Below are positions 1-7,939 of a stretch of DNA of 64,000 bases, one piece after another. Position 1 is the stretch's first letter. Every line of letters starts with the position of its first letter. The notes under the pieces were generated by a model, which was given only the letters and a program-made list of their open reading frames with translations, was not told where the DNA came from and ran no database searches. Source of the stretch: DASQFI01 sp035633215 (GTDB lineage Bacteria > Acidobacteriota > Vicinamibacteria > Vicinamibacterales > SCN-69-37); NCBI GenBank assembly GCA_035633215.1, contig DASQFI010000050.1:1-64000 (forward strand), in the 5' to 3' direction. The position numbers were made by a program, and so were the translations under genes.

Positions 1-108
1 ACAACGCCGCCACCCCAGACAACGCCGCCACCCCAGACAACGCCGCCACCCCAGACAACGCCGCCACCCCAGACAACGCCGCCGCCCCAGACAACGCCGG
101 CGTTCCAA
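1..108 (-). repeat. 18-bp tandem repeat coding for VVWGGG hexapeptides
   Basis: Unit ACAACGCCGCCACCCCAG on the plus strand: four identical copies at 1-72, a one-base variant at 73-90 and a degenerate copy at 91-108. It continues beyond the window edge. The unit length is a multiple of three, so copy number can change without breaking the subtilase frame. In the protein it gives GTT-GTC-TGG-GGT-GGC-GGC, that is VVWGGG. Confidence 0.95.
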
Positions 109-1568
109 ACCATTCCATCGGCGAAGTAGAACTCACCGCCGCGAACTTCCTCGCCCCCGATGACGTTCCAAGGCTCAATCGCGACGGTCCTCTCTTTAAC
201 CAAATTCGCGGCAAGAGACACATTCAGGCTGCCAGCTCCTTGCTCTACGAGACCGAAGCCCCCCATGAACTGAGCTGTGTATTGCAGCGCGAACTTCGCT
301 TCGCGTGCCGTAAGTCTGGGCTGTGCTTGGAGAATTTGAGCGACTGCGCCGGACACAACCGCAGCCGACATGCTCGTTCCCGATAGCTTGAGGTATGTCC
401 CATCGTTCTCGCCGAAAACTCGTCTCTGCGGATGGTCACGCCAGAGCGCACTTTCCTCCGAAACGGCAGCGACAACGGCGTTTCCGGGTGCAACGAGATC
501 CGGCTTCATCTGCCAACCGGACGGATCATCTGGACTACCGACTGGACCCCGGGAGCTGAACGTCGCCAGGATATCGTCAGACCGCTCGACAGTGCCGCGT
601 GTGTTCAGCGCGCCCACTGTCAGTGCGCCTGGGGTGTAGCCGGGCGAAACAATCGCGCCAACCACAGGCGTGCCGTCTTCCAGTTTGCCCAGGTTCCCCG
701 CCGACGCAACGACTACCAGGCCTGCCTCGACTGCCCGTTCGACGGCCTTGGCCATCGGATCGTCTTGCGGAGACCCCGACGCCGGATGGCCCAGCGAGAG
801 ATTGATAACGCGAATCCGGTATTTGTCCTTGTTCTGAATTGCCCAGTGAATCGCCTCGAGGACATCTGAAACGTAGCCGGATCCGTCCGCGCCGAGAACC
901 CGAAGGCTGAGGAGATGCGCTCCTGGCGCCATGCCTACATAAACGCTGCCCTCTGCAGTACGACTGCCCACGCCGCTACCGGCAATGATGCTCGCGACAT
1001 GGGTACCGTGCCCGTACTCGTCCGATGGGTTGACCTCCTCACCGGTCAGCTCGCCTCTAAAGTCGACAGAAAGGGCGAGCCGTCGATTGAGATCAGCGTG
1101 TCGCGCGATACCAGAGTCGATGACCGCGATTCCGATACCCTTGCCCGTCAGCCCGCTGAAGTTCCCCGAGTTCCCTGCCGCTTTCCAGAGCTGGCTGGCT
1201 CCGGTCGACTGCACAGTCACAGCCGACATCCCAATAACGCGATCGTCTCGGCTCAGACCGAAGACATTGGCATCCATTGCGAGGGCGCCAATTTGCCGAG
1301 TGGAGCCGCCTAGTACCGCGCCCGTCGGCAGGCGCTTCTTGACCTGAACGGCGTACGTGCCAGCAAGCCGATCGACCTCCGCCTGGGGACCTTCGTACAC
1401 GACGTCTACCGCCGCCTGCCCGGACGCCAATTCGTGCTGCAGGCTCCGGGAGAGCTTGGCGCGATGCTGTGCAGATGCGGGCAGCGGCGCCGCAAGGATT
1501 ACAGCGACCAGTCCGATAAGCGTAATCAGGCCGGCGCGCCAGGTCGAGGAGGGGAGGGAACGGCTCAT
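1..1568 (-). CDS. S8 family subtilisin-like serine peptidase, C-terminus cut by window edge
   Basis: Secreted serine protease, read on the minus strand from an ATG at 1566-1568; the frame is open to base 1, so the C-terminus lies outside the window. A signal peptide is visible (hydrophobic stretch about residues 13-31, ending ASA-Q). The subtilase triad is complete: D151 in AVIDSGIA, H187 in GHGTHVAS, S399 in GTSMSAAV, with an oxyanion-type N in SAGN. The region between signal and catalytic domain looks like an inhibitor/propeptide. After about residue 490 the protein runs into VVWGGG hexapeptide repeats encoded by the 18-bp tandem array at the window start. A CAGGA sequence upstream of the ATG may serve as ribosome binding site. 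Family assignment is firm; the substrate is unknown. Confidence 0.93.
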   Translation of the reverse strand, partial: MSRSLPSSTWRAGLITLIGLVAVILAAPLPASAQHRAKLSRSLQHELASGQAAVDVVYEGPQAEVDRLAGTYAVQVKKRLPTGAVLGGSTRQIGALAMDANVFGLSRDDRVIGMSAVTVQSTGASQLWKAAGNSGNFSGLTGKGIGIAVIDSGIARHADLNRRLALSVDFRGELTGEEVNPSDEYGHGTHVASIIAGSGVGSRTAEGSVYVGMAPGAHLLSLRVLGADGSGYVSDVLEAIHWAIQNKDKYRIRVINLSLGHPASGSPQDDPMAKAVERAVEAGLVVVASAGNLGKLEDGTPVVGAIVSPGYTPGALTVGALNTRGTVERSDDILATFSSRGPVGSPDDPSGWQMKPDLVAPGNAVVAAVSEESALWRDHPQRRVFGENDGTYLKLSGTSMSAAVVSGAVAQILQAQPRLTAREAKFALQYTAQFMGGFGLVEQGAGSLNVSLAANLVKERTVAIEPWNVIGGEEVRGGEFYFADGMVWNAGVVWGGGVVWGGGVVWGGGVVWGGGVVWGGGV

Positions 1569-1879
1569 TTTATGCGTCCTGCGCAGTGCAAACACAAATA
1601 TGGTGTGTAAGCGGAAATCGTAATTAGCATGTACCGTACCAACGAATCTGTATTTCAATCCTTGGTGTTCCGGTTACTTCTTGAGCCGGAATCACTTGCG
1701 GCTCGCCGGCTTGCGAACAATTCCGGGGGTCGGATTACGAAACCGTCAGCCCAACACCGGATTTGGCATTCTTTGGACAGACGCCACCCCCGTTTTTTCG
1801 AGGCAAGAGCCCAAAATCGTACACCAATACGACGTTTTTTGAAAGTGGGTTTCAGAAGCGTCGCTGAAGGGGTTCAGCT
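1569..1879. other. intergenic region between divergent subtilase and ABC substrate-binding gene
   Basis: 311 bp with lower GC than the flanking genes, including runs such as GTTTTTTCG and CGTTTTTTG. It must hold the divergent promoters. A short interrupted palindrome (ACACA-AATATGG-TGTGT, near 1592-1608) lies just upstream of the subtilase start and could be an operator, but this is weak. An 84-codon open frame crosses the region (1629-1883); it shows no recognisable protein and overlaps the next start, so I treat it as non-coding. Confidence 0.5.
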
Positions 1880-3652
1880 TTGAAATCCAGTCGCCTGATC
1901 GGGCTCCTGTTGGTCGTAGTCGCGATCAGCGCGGCGGTCTACTGGGCTCGGACCGGCCGATCCAGAGACAGTTTTGGCGGGAGTGACCAAGTTGCGGGCG
2001 GCCGGCTCATTGCGACTTACACTTCTGAACCGAAAAGCTTTAATCGACTCGTCTCAGTTCTTGGCGCCGACGAGCTCGTCTCACGTCTAATCCAAACCAC
2101 GTTGATTCGCGTGAATCGCGTTTCCGGTGAGGTGGAGCCGCAACTGGCCAAATCGTGGTCCTCGTCGGCAGACGGGCTGACCTGGACGTTCAAGCTCGAG
2201 GAACGCGTGACGTTCTCGGACGGCGTACCTTTTACCGCCGCCGACGTGCTCTTCACCTTCACCGCGCTCTACGACAAACGCGTCGGCAGCGGGATGGCGG
2301 GAACGCTCTCCGTCAACGGGACGCCGCTGAAGGGGCGTGCGCTCGACGACCATACCGTCGCCATTACGTTCCCCGCCGTGTTCGGGCCCGGAATCACGCT
2401 GTTCGACACGCTGCCGATTCTTCCGCGCCACAAACTGCAGGCCTCGCTCGATGCCGGCACCTTCCGCGACGCGTGGAATGCGACCACGCGGCCCGGCGAG
2501 ATCGTCGGCCTCGGACCATTCGTTCTCAAAGAGTACTCGACGGGTACGCGGCTGGTGCTCGGTCGGAACCCGCGGTACTGGAAGCGCGATGCGCAGGGGC
2601 GTAAGCTGCCATATCTCGACGAGATCCAGATCGACATCATTCCGGACACGAATGCGGAGGTGCTGCGCCTCGAGTCGGGAAGCTCGGATCTCATGAGCGA
2701 CTCGGTGCGGCCCGAAGATCTCGCGGCGTTCCGGCGGCAGGAACAGCAGGGCGTCGTCAAACTCGTCGATGCCGGTGTCGGGATCGATCCGAATGTGTTG
2801 TGGTTCAATCTCGTGCCGAGTGCGCGCGTCGCCAAGGAATGCCCGTGGCTGCAGCAGGAAGCGTTTCGCCACGCGGTGTCGTACGCCGTGGACCGGCAAA
2901 AAATCGTGGACACCGTCTATCTCGGGGCCGCCGTGCCCATCTACGGACCGGTCACGCCGGGACACGGCGAGTGGTATCTGCCCGACCTGCCAGTGACGAA
3001 GCACGACCCCAGTCACGCCAGAACGCTGCTCGGATCGATCGGGCTGTCCGATCGCAACGGCGACGGGATGATCGAAGACGCATCAGGGAAGCCCGCTCGA
3101 TTCACGCTCCTCACCCAGAAGGGCCATACGCTGCGCGAGCGGACCGCGTCGCTCATCCAGGAACACCTTCGCCAGGTGGGGATCGGCGTCGACATCATCG
3201 GGGCCGATCCGCCGTCGCTCTTCGCGCGGTATCAGAAAGGCGACTACGACGCGATTTTCTTTTACGCGCCCCTTGATTCGACCGACCCGGCGCGCTCGCC
3301 CGAGTTCTGGATGAGCTCGGGGCCGTTCCACCTCTGGCATCCCAACCAGACCAAGCCCGCGACGACCTGGGAAGCCACGATCGATGATTTGATGCGGCAA
3401 CAGACCACGACGCTCGATCCCGTGGCACGCCGGCGACTTTTCGCGGAGGTTCAGCGCCTGATGTCCGCGCATCTCCCGATTCTCCATTTCGCCGCGCCGA
3501 AGATCACGATTGCGATGAGCGCGCGGCTCCGGGGCGCCACGCCGTCCGTGCTCGATCCGCCGGTGCTCTGGAACGCCGAGGTGCTGTCGGTCTCAGGCGT
3601 CCGCCTTCGCGCCTCCGGCGCTACGGCGGGACAAGCCCGTGACCGACAGTGA
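1880..3652 (+). CDS. ABC transporter substrate-binding protein, family 5 (peptide/nickel type)
   Basis: Extracytoplasmic solute receptor for an oligopeptide-type ABC importer. TTG start at 1880 with GAAGGGG about 8 bp upstream; the protein begins MKSSRLIGLLLVVV. The 590-residue product has one N-terminal hydrophobic segment (about 5-22) without a lipobox cysteine, so it is probably membrane-anchored or cleaved by signal peptidase I. The SBP_bac_5 fold is recognisable from LAKSW, the W-F-L-V-FSDG-P-TA-DV motif and the YAVDRQKIV motif. The last about 18 residues (RLRASGATAGQARDRQ region) are encoded by R5-like repeat DNA. The stop overlaps the permease start by 4 bp (GTGA). Ligand specificity cannot be read. 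Confidence 0.9.
   Translation: MKSSRLIGLLLVVVAISAAVYWARTGRSRDSFGGSDQVAGGRLIATYTSEPKSFNRLVSVLGADELVSRLIQTTLIRVNRVSGEVEPQLAKSWSSSADGLTWTFKLEERVTFSDGVPFTAADVLFTFTALYDKRVGSGMAGTLSVNGTPLKGRALDDHTVAITFPAVFGPGITLFDTLPILPRHKLQASLDAGTFRDAWNATTRPGEIVGLGPFVLKEYSTGTRLVLGRNPRYWKRDAQGRKLPYLDEIQIDIIPDTNAEVLRLESGSSDLMSDSVRPEDLAAFRRQEQQGVVKLVDAGVGIDPNVLWFNLVPSARVAKECPWLQQEAFRHAVSYAVDRQKIVDTVYLGAAVPIYGPVTPGHGEWYLPDLPVTKHDPSHARTLLGSIGLSDRNGDGMIEDASGKPARFTLLTQKGHTLRERTASLIQEHLRQVGIGVDIIGADPPSLFARYQKGDYDAIFFYAPLDSTDPARSPEFWMSSGPFHLWHPNQTKPATTWEATIDDLMRQQTTTLDPVARRRLFAEVQRLMSAHLPILHFAAPKITIAMSARLRGATPSVLDPPVLWNAEVLSVSGVRLRASGATAGQARDRQ
3598..3643 (+). repeat. R5-like palindrome inside the 3' end of the substrate-binding gene
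   Basis: CCGCCTTCGCGCC...GGCGCTACGGCGGGACAAG resembles the R5 copies at 14075 and 63258 (CGCCTTCGCTCTGTCGAGC...CGGCGGGCAAGC). It is read as the C-terminal tail of the binding protein, a region where such proteins have no conserved sequence. Confidence 0.6.
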
Positions 3653-4569
3653 GCCACGGCGTCTGGGCGTTCCTGATTCGACGATTCGTCGGCGCGGTGG
3701 TGTTCGTCGCGGTCGTCTCGACGAGCGCGCTGGTGCTCGTTCGCCTGGCGCCGGGAGACGCGACGGCCGGCCTGGCCCTCTCGGGCGCCGATCAAGCCAC
3801 GATCGACGCGGCGCGAGAGCAGTGGGGCCTCGACCGGCCCGTCCTGTCGCAATTGGGCGCGTGGATGATCGGCATGGCGCGGCTCGATCTCGGCCGCTCC
3901 TCCCTCTACAACCGTCCGGTGGCCGATCTCGTGTTCGAGCGCGCGCGGCATACGGCGGCGCTGGCCGCGCTCGTTCTCCTCGTCGCCACCGCGATCGGTT
4001 TACCGCTCGGTGTCCTCACTGGCGCGCGGCCGCAAGGCGTGCTGGCGACCATCGTGTCGCCGCTCTCGATCGCGCTGGTCGCGTGCCCGCCGCTGGTGGG
4101 CGCCCTCGCCCTGCTGCTGCTCGCGGTCACGACTGGCTGGCTCTCGACCGCCTCCGGGAGCTGGGCGGTTCCGACGCTGGCCCTGGCGCTGCCGCTCGCG
4201 GCCACGCTCGAACGCCTGCAGGCACAGGCGACGGCTGAGTCGCTCTCGGCGCCGGACATCACCGCTGCGGCCGCGCGCGGCGTGCCGTCAGGGCGCCTGC
4301 TCTGGATCCACGCCGCCCGCCAATCTCTTCGCCCGGTCCTCGGCGTCTACGGCATCGTCATCGGCACGCTGTTCAGCGGATCTCTCGCGGTCGAAGCGAT
4401 CACGGGCTGGCCGGGAATCGGCCGGCTGATGTCCGACGCTCTCGTCGCACGCGATCTCTTCCTCACGGCCGGATGCGCGCTCGCGGGCGGCGTGCTCATC
4501 GCGGTGGGGAACGTGCTCGCCGACGTCACGCGGGCCCTCGTCGATCCCAGGATCAGGGAACAGCTGTGA
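3649..4569 (+). CDS. ABC transporter permease, DppB/OppB family
   Basis: Inner-membrane permease subunit of the peptide-type importer, 306 residues. GTG start at 3649 inside the GTGA overlap with the preceding stop, which indicates translational coupling. About six hydrophobic segments; an N-terminal FLIRRFVGAVVFVAVV segment followed by LAPGD is typical of DppB. The cytoplasmic EAA-type loop is seen as ITAAAARGVPSGRLLWIHAAR. It pairs with the DppC-like gene that follows. No ATP-binding subunit is encoded nearby. Confidence 0.88.
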   Translation: MSHGVWAFLIRRFVGAVVFVAVVSTSALVLVRLAPGDATAGLALSGADQATIDAAREQWGLDRPVLSQLGAWMIGMARLDLGRSSLYNRPVADLVFERARHTAALAALVLLVATAIGLPLGVLTGARPQGVLATIVSPLSIALVACPPLVGALALLLLAVTTGWLSTASGSWAVPTLALALPLAATLERLQAQATAESLSAPDITAAAARGVPSGRLLWIHAARQSLRPVLGVYGIVIGTLFSGSLAVEAITGWPGIGRLMSDALVARDLFLTAGCALAGGVLIAVGNVLADVTRALVDPRIREQL

Positions 4570-5591
4570 ACGGCCGCTCGAGTGCCCGCATCGGCGCGTG
4601 GATTCTCGCGGCGTTCGCGGCGCTCGCGCTCCTCGCGCCGGTCATCGCGCCGAATCGGCCCGGCGATCAATTCGCCGATCGCGCCTACGCGCCGCCCAGC
4701 CGCATTCGCCTCTTCGACGCATCGGGACTCCGCGCGCCCTTTGTCTATCGACAGGTGCTCGTGGACCGCGTGCAGCGCGAGTATCGCGAGGACACCAACG
4801 CGCCCGTGGCGCTGCGCTGGTTCGCTGACGACCGGTTGATCTCGACCGCATCGGAAGACGGCCCGCTGCTGCTGCTGGGCGGAGATGTGATCGGCCGTGA
4901 CGTCTTCGCACGCCTCGTCTATGGCGCGCGCCGGTCGCTCGGCGTTGTGGTGCTCGGGGCGATCGGCGCGCTCGTGCTCGGCGCCCTCATCGGCGGCGCC
5001 GCCGGCGGCCTCGGCGGCACGCTCGACGTGCTGCTGATGCTCGTCGCCGATTTCGTCCTGGTGCTACCTGGGGCGTATCTGATCCTCGTGCTTCGCGGCG
5101 TCCTGCCGCAGGTGCTGTCCTCGTCGGAAGTGTTCGCGCTAATGTCGATCCTCTTCGCCATCGCGGCGTGGCCACATGTTGCCCGCGGCGTACGCGCCAT
5201 CGTCGCGGTTGAACGCACCCGCGAGTATGCGGATGCGGCGCGCGCGTCGGGTGCGGGCCCGATGCGCCTCATCCGTCACCTGCTTCCGGCCGCGCGCGGA
5301 TTCCTCGCGGTCGAGGTCGTGCTCCTCATCCCGGCGCTCCTGGTGGCCGAAGTCACCGTGTCGTACCTGAGCCTCGGCTTTCCGGAGCCCGACGCGAGCT
5401 GGGGGACGATGCTCCGAGATGCCGCAAACATTCGAGTGATGGCCGAGGCGCCGTGGATGCTCGCGCCGGCGGCCGCGTTGTTCCTCGTCGTCCTGGGCGT
5501 TCAGCTGGTCGGCGCAGCGCGCGATTCGGCCACGGTGCTGCTGCTCGGCAACCGCCGGATGGCCGTTGACAGCGCCGACCCGCGCCGATAG
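4566..5591 (+). CDS. ABC transporter permease, DppC/OppC family
   Basis: Second permease subunit, 341 residues. I place the start at the GTG at 4566, in a 4-bp GTGA overlap with dppB-like; a longer frame from 4473 would overlap dppB by about 100 bp. First membrane segment at about 11-29, then a long periplasmic loop containing GGDVIGRDVFARLVYGARRS, the usual DppC signature before the main membrane domain. EAA loop: EYADAARASGAGPMRLIRHLLP, split here after ASG. The genes for the ATPase pair (DppD/DppF) are absent, so the ATPases must come from elsewhere in the genome. Confidence 0.87.
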   Translation: MNGRSSARIGAWILAAFAALALLAPVIAPNRPGDQFADRAYAPPSRIRLFDASGLRAPFVYRQVLVDRVQREYREDTNAPVALRWFADDRLISTASEDGPLLLLGGDVIGRDVFARLVYGARRSLGVVVLGAIGALVLGALIGGAAGGLGGTLDVLLMLVADFVLVLPGAYLILVLRGVLPQVLSSSEVFALMSILFAIAAWPHVARGVRAIVAVERTREYADAARASGAGPMRLIRHLLPAARGFLAVEVVLLIPALLVAEVTVSYLSLGFPEPDASWGTMLRDAANIRVMAEAPWMLAPAAALFLVVLGVQLVGAARDSATVLLLGNRRMAVDSADPRR

Positions 5592-5780
5592 CCTCGCTGA
5601 TCAAAGTCCGCGCGGAGCCTTCAGCCTTGTCGCTGGGGGTGGGGCCCCAGCGAGTTGAAAGAGGAGAGCGAGTCGGCGAGCGCCGCAGCGCGGGCGGCCG
5701 CCTTCGCGCCGAAGGCGCTTCGGCGAGCCTCGCCGTAGCCTTGGCGGAGGCGGGAGCGGGGCCCCGCGAGCAGGTAAAAA
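5592..5780. repeat. composite palindromic repeat region
   Basis: 189 bp between the DppC-like gene and the aldolase, made almost entirely of GC-rich inverted repeats. Examples are CGCTGGGG...CCCCAGCG at about 5630-5652, GCGCCGAAGGCGCTTCGGCG at about 5706-5725, an inverted R5-like stretch at 5729-5753 and an R1-like end (GGAGCGGGGCCCCGCGAGC) at about 5753-5771. No gene is seen in it. Confidence 0.6.
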
Positions 5781-6683
5781 ATGCAGGACCGACTGCGCGG
5801 CATCTTTCCGCCCATTCCCACCACCTTCGACGAGCGCGGCGACCTCGACACCTCGGCCATCGCGTCCAACGTTCGGAAGTGGATGACGACCGGCCTCTCC
5901 GGCATTCTCGCGCTTGGATCGAACGGCGAAGCCGGCATGGTCGACGAGGACGAGAGCGACCGCGTGGTGCGCGCGGTCCGTGAGGCCATGCCAGCCGGGC
6001 GCGTGCTGCTCGTCGGCACCGGGAGGGAGTCGACCCGGGCGACGATTGCCGCCACGCGCCGAGCCGCGGATCTTGGCGCCGACGCGGTGCTCATCCGCAC
6101 GCCGTCGTTCTTCAAGTCGCAGATGACGATGGACGTCCTGGCGAAGCACTACGCAACGGTCGCGGACGCCTCGCCCGTGCCGATCCTGCTGTACAACTTG
6201 CCGGGTCCCACCGGGATCAGCCTGACCGTTCCGCTCATCCAGACGCTGGCCGATCACTCAAACATCGTCGGCGTGAAAGAGACGAGCCCGGAGCTCGATC
6301 GCCTGGGGCAGTTCGCGGCCGTCCGCCCCGAGCGGTTCTCGGTGATGTGCGGCTGGGCGCCGGTGGTGTATCCGGCGATCGTGGCCGGCGCGACGGGTGC
6401 CATCCTCGCCGTCGCCAACGTGCTTCCGGACGAGACGATCGCGCTCTTTGAACACGCGCGTGCGGGGCGACACGCCGAAGCGCTGGCGCTGCAGCGGCGG
6501 CTCACGCCGATTGCGCAGCTCGTCAGCACGACGCACGGCGTCGCAGGTCTCAAGGCGGCGCTCGATCTGGTCGGGTATCGCGGCGGGCCCGTGCGCGCGC
6601 CGCTGCAGCCCGTATCGGAACGGGTCCGCGCGGAAATCGCGCAAGCGATCGAAGCCGCCCGCCGCGTCGCAGTCGCCGGGTAA
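5781..6683 (+). CDS. dihydrodipicolinate synthase family aldolase, probably 4-hydroxy-2-oxoglutarate aldolase-like
   Basis: Class I (Schiff-base) aldolase/lyase of the DapA family, 300 residues. Schiff-base lysine K166 in GVKETS and the conserved tyrosine Y138 in YNLPGPTG are present. The N-terminal loop reads LGSNGEAG rather than the GTTGE of true DapA; GSNGE is the form found in 4-hydroxy-2-oxoglutarate aldolases. The next gene, an alanine-glyoxylate-type aminotransferase, starts in the TAATG overlap. Together they could split 4-hydroxy-2-oxoglutarate to pyruvate and glyoxylate and aminate the glyoxylate to glycine. The pathway is inferred from the pair; an N-acetylneuraminate-lyase-like or other DapA-family activity cannot be excluded. 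Confidence 0.85.
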   Translation: MQDRLRGIFPPIPTTFDERGDLDTSAIASNVRKWMTTGLSGILALGSNGEAGMVDEDESDRVVRAVREAMPAGRVLLVGTGRESTRATIAATRRAADLGADAVLIRTPSFFKSQMTMDVLAKHYATVADASPVPILLYNLPGPTGISLTVPLIQTLADHSNIVGVKETSPELDRLGQFAAVRPERFSVMCGWAPVVYPAIVAGATGAILAVANVLPDETIALFEHARAGRHAEALALQRRLTPIAQLVSTTHGVAGLKAALDLVGYRGGPVRAPLQPVSERVRAEIAQAIEAARRVAVAG

Positions 6684-7774
6684 TGCTGCCGACGGCCGAA
6701 CGTCTTCTCCTCGGGCCGGGCCCGTCGCCGGTGTCCGCGCGCGTGCTGGCGGCGCTCGGCGCGGCGCCGCGATCGCATCTCGATCCCGACCTCACGGCGC
6801 TGCTTGATGACATCCGTTCGAAGCTGGTGCAGCTGTTCGCGGCGCCGTCCGGTTCGCTCGCGCTTGCCATCTCCGGCACGGGCACATCCGGCATGGAAGC
6901 CGTCGTCGCCAATCTGACGACGCCCGGCAGCCGCGCGCTCACGATTGTGACCGGCTATTTTGGCGCGCGACTCGCGGATCTCCTGGCCCGATATGGCGCC
7001 GCGGTCACGCGTCTCGACGTCGAGTGGGGACGCGCCGTCGATCCGGATGCCGTACGCAAGGCCCTCGACGATGCGACATTCGATCTCGTGGCGATCGTGC
7101 ACGCCGAGACCTCGACCGGCGTCCGCAATCCGGTGCAGGAGGTCGCGCGTCTCGCGCGCGAACGCGATGCGCTCGTCCTCGTGGACGCGGTGACGTCGTT
7201 TGGCGCGATGCCCCTCCAGATCGCGGACTGGGAAATAGACGCGTGCTATTCCTGTTCACAGAAGGGCCTGGGGGCGCCGTCCGGACTCTCGCCCGTGGTC
7301 TTCGCGCCACGCGCGCTCGAGCGTCGCGTGCCGTGCCGCAGTTTCTATTTCGATCTGGCGCTGCTCGAGGACTACTGGGTGAGACGGAAGTACCACCACA
7401 CGATCTCGGCGCCGCTCGTGTACGCGCTCGCGGCCGCGCTCGAGGAAGTCGTAGAGGAGGGCCTCGAGGCGCGCTGGGCGCGCCACCAGCGCGTGCATCG
7501 CGCGCTCGTCGGCGCGATTGCGCCGATGGGACTGTCACTGCTCCCTCCAGAGTCCGAGCGCCTCTGGAGTCTCAACGCGGTGCGCGTGCCGCCCGGTGTA
7601 GACGAAGCTGCCGTTCGGGCACGTCTCTTGCAGCACCATCACATCGAGATAGGTGCGGGTCTCGGTCCGCTGGCCGGCAAGATCTGGCGCATCGGACTGA
7701 TGGGATCGGGCGCGACGACGGTCAATGTGGACCGCGTCACGGGCGCGCTCGCCGACGCGCTTCAGCCCGCCTGA
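6683..7774 (+). CDS. class V aminotransferase, alanine-glyoxylate/serine-pyruvate type
   Basis: PLP-dependent aminotransferase, 363 residues, ATG overlapping the aldolase stop by one base (TAATG). N-terminal LLLGPGPSPVS is the class V hallmark; SGTGTSGMEA binds the PLP phosphate; D168 in LVDAVTSFG contacts the pyridine nitrogen; K194 in CSQKGLGAPSGL is the Schiff-base lysine. The C-terminal domain carries the substrate arginine region (RIGLMGSGA). This is the AGXT/SPT/phosphoserine-like subgroup. With the upstream aldolase it suggests glyoxylate-to-glycine conversion. Exact donor and acceptor are not determinable from sequence. Confidence 0.88.
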   Translation: MLPTAERLLLGPGPSPVSARVLAALGAAPRSHLDPDLTALLDDIRSKLVQLFAAPSGSLALAISGTGTSGMEAVVANLTTPGSRALTIVTGYFGARLADLLARYGAAVTRLDVEWGRAVDPDAVRKALDDATFDLVAIVHAETSTGVRNPVQEVARLARERDALVLVDAVTSFGAMPLQIADWEIDACYSCSQKGLGAPSGLSPVVFAPRALERRVPCRSFYFDLALLEDYWVRRKYHHTISAPLVYALAAALEEVVEEGLEARWARHQRVHRALVGAIAPMGLSLLPPESERLWSLNAVRVPPGVDEAAVRARLLQHHHIEIGAGLGPLAGKIWRIGLMGSGATTVNVDRVTGALADALQPA

Positions 7775-7789
7775 CACGATTTGTCGCGC

Positions 7790-7886
7790 GAACGAGCGCC
7801 AGCGAGTGAGCCACGCGAGCGGAGCGGGGCGACGGGGTCCCCGCGAGCGAGCGTGTCTGGGGGTCCGGCGGGACGAAGTCCCCCGG
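7790..7886 (+). repeat. R1 dispersed repeat, copy a
   Basis: About 95 bp containing GAGCGGAGCGGGGCGA, GGGGTCCCCGCGAGCGA and GGTCCGGCGGGACGAAGTCC. Closely similar copies at 45739-45840 (inverted) and 50062-50147. Contains hairpin arms GGGGtCCCC and GGGGGTCCGGCGGGACGAAGTCCCCC. It lies 53 bp upstream of the M48 peptidase start. Confidence 0.85.
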
Positions 7887-7939
7887 CCAAGAATTTGTTG
7901 CATTCATTCGTACCGTTGCGTTCCTCGCGGAGGTCGTCC

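Noticed and set aside
1..108. 18-bp array as CRISPR or centromere-like iterons
   Set aside because: No spacers, and it is in frame within the subtilase gene and gives a regular hexapeptide.
1629..1883. 84-codon frame upstream of the substrate-binding gene
   Set aside because: No recognisable features, overlaps the TTG start by 4 bp, and composition differs from the genes here.
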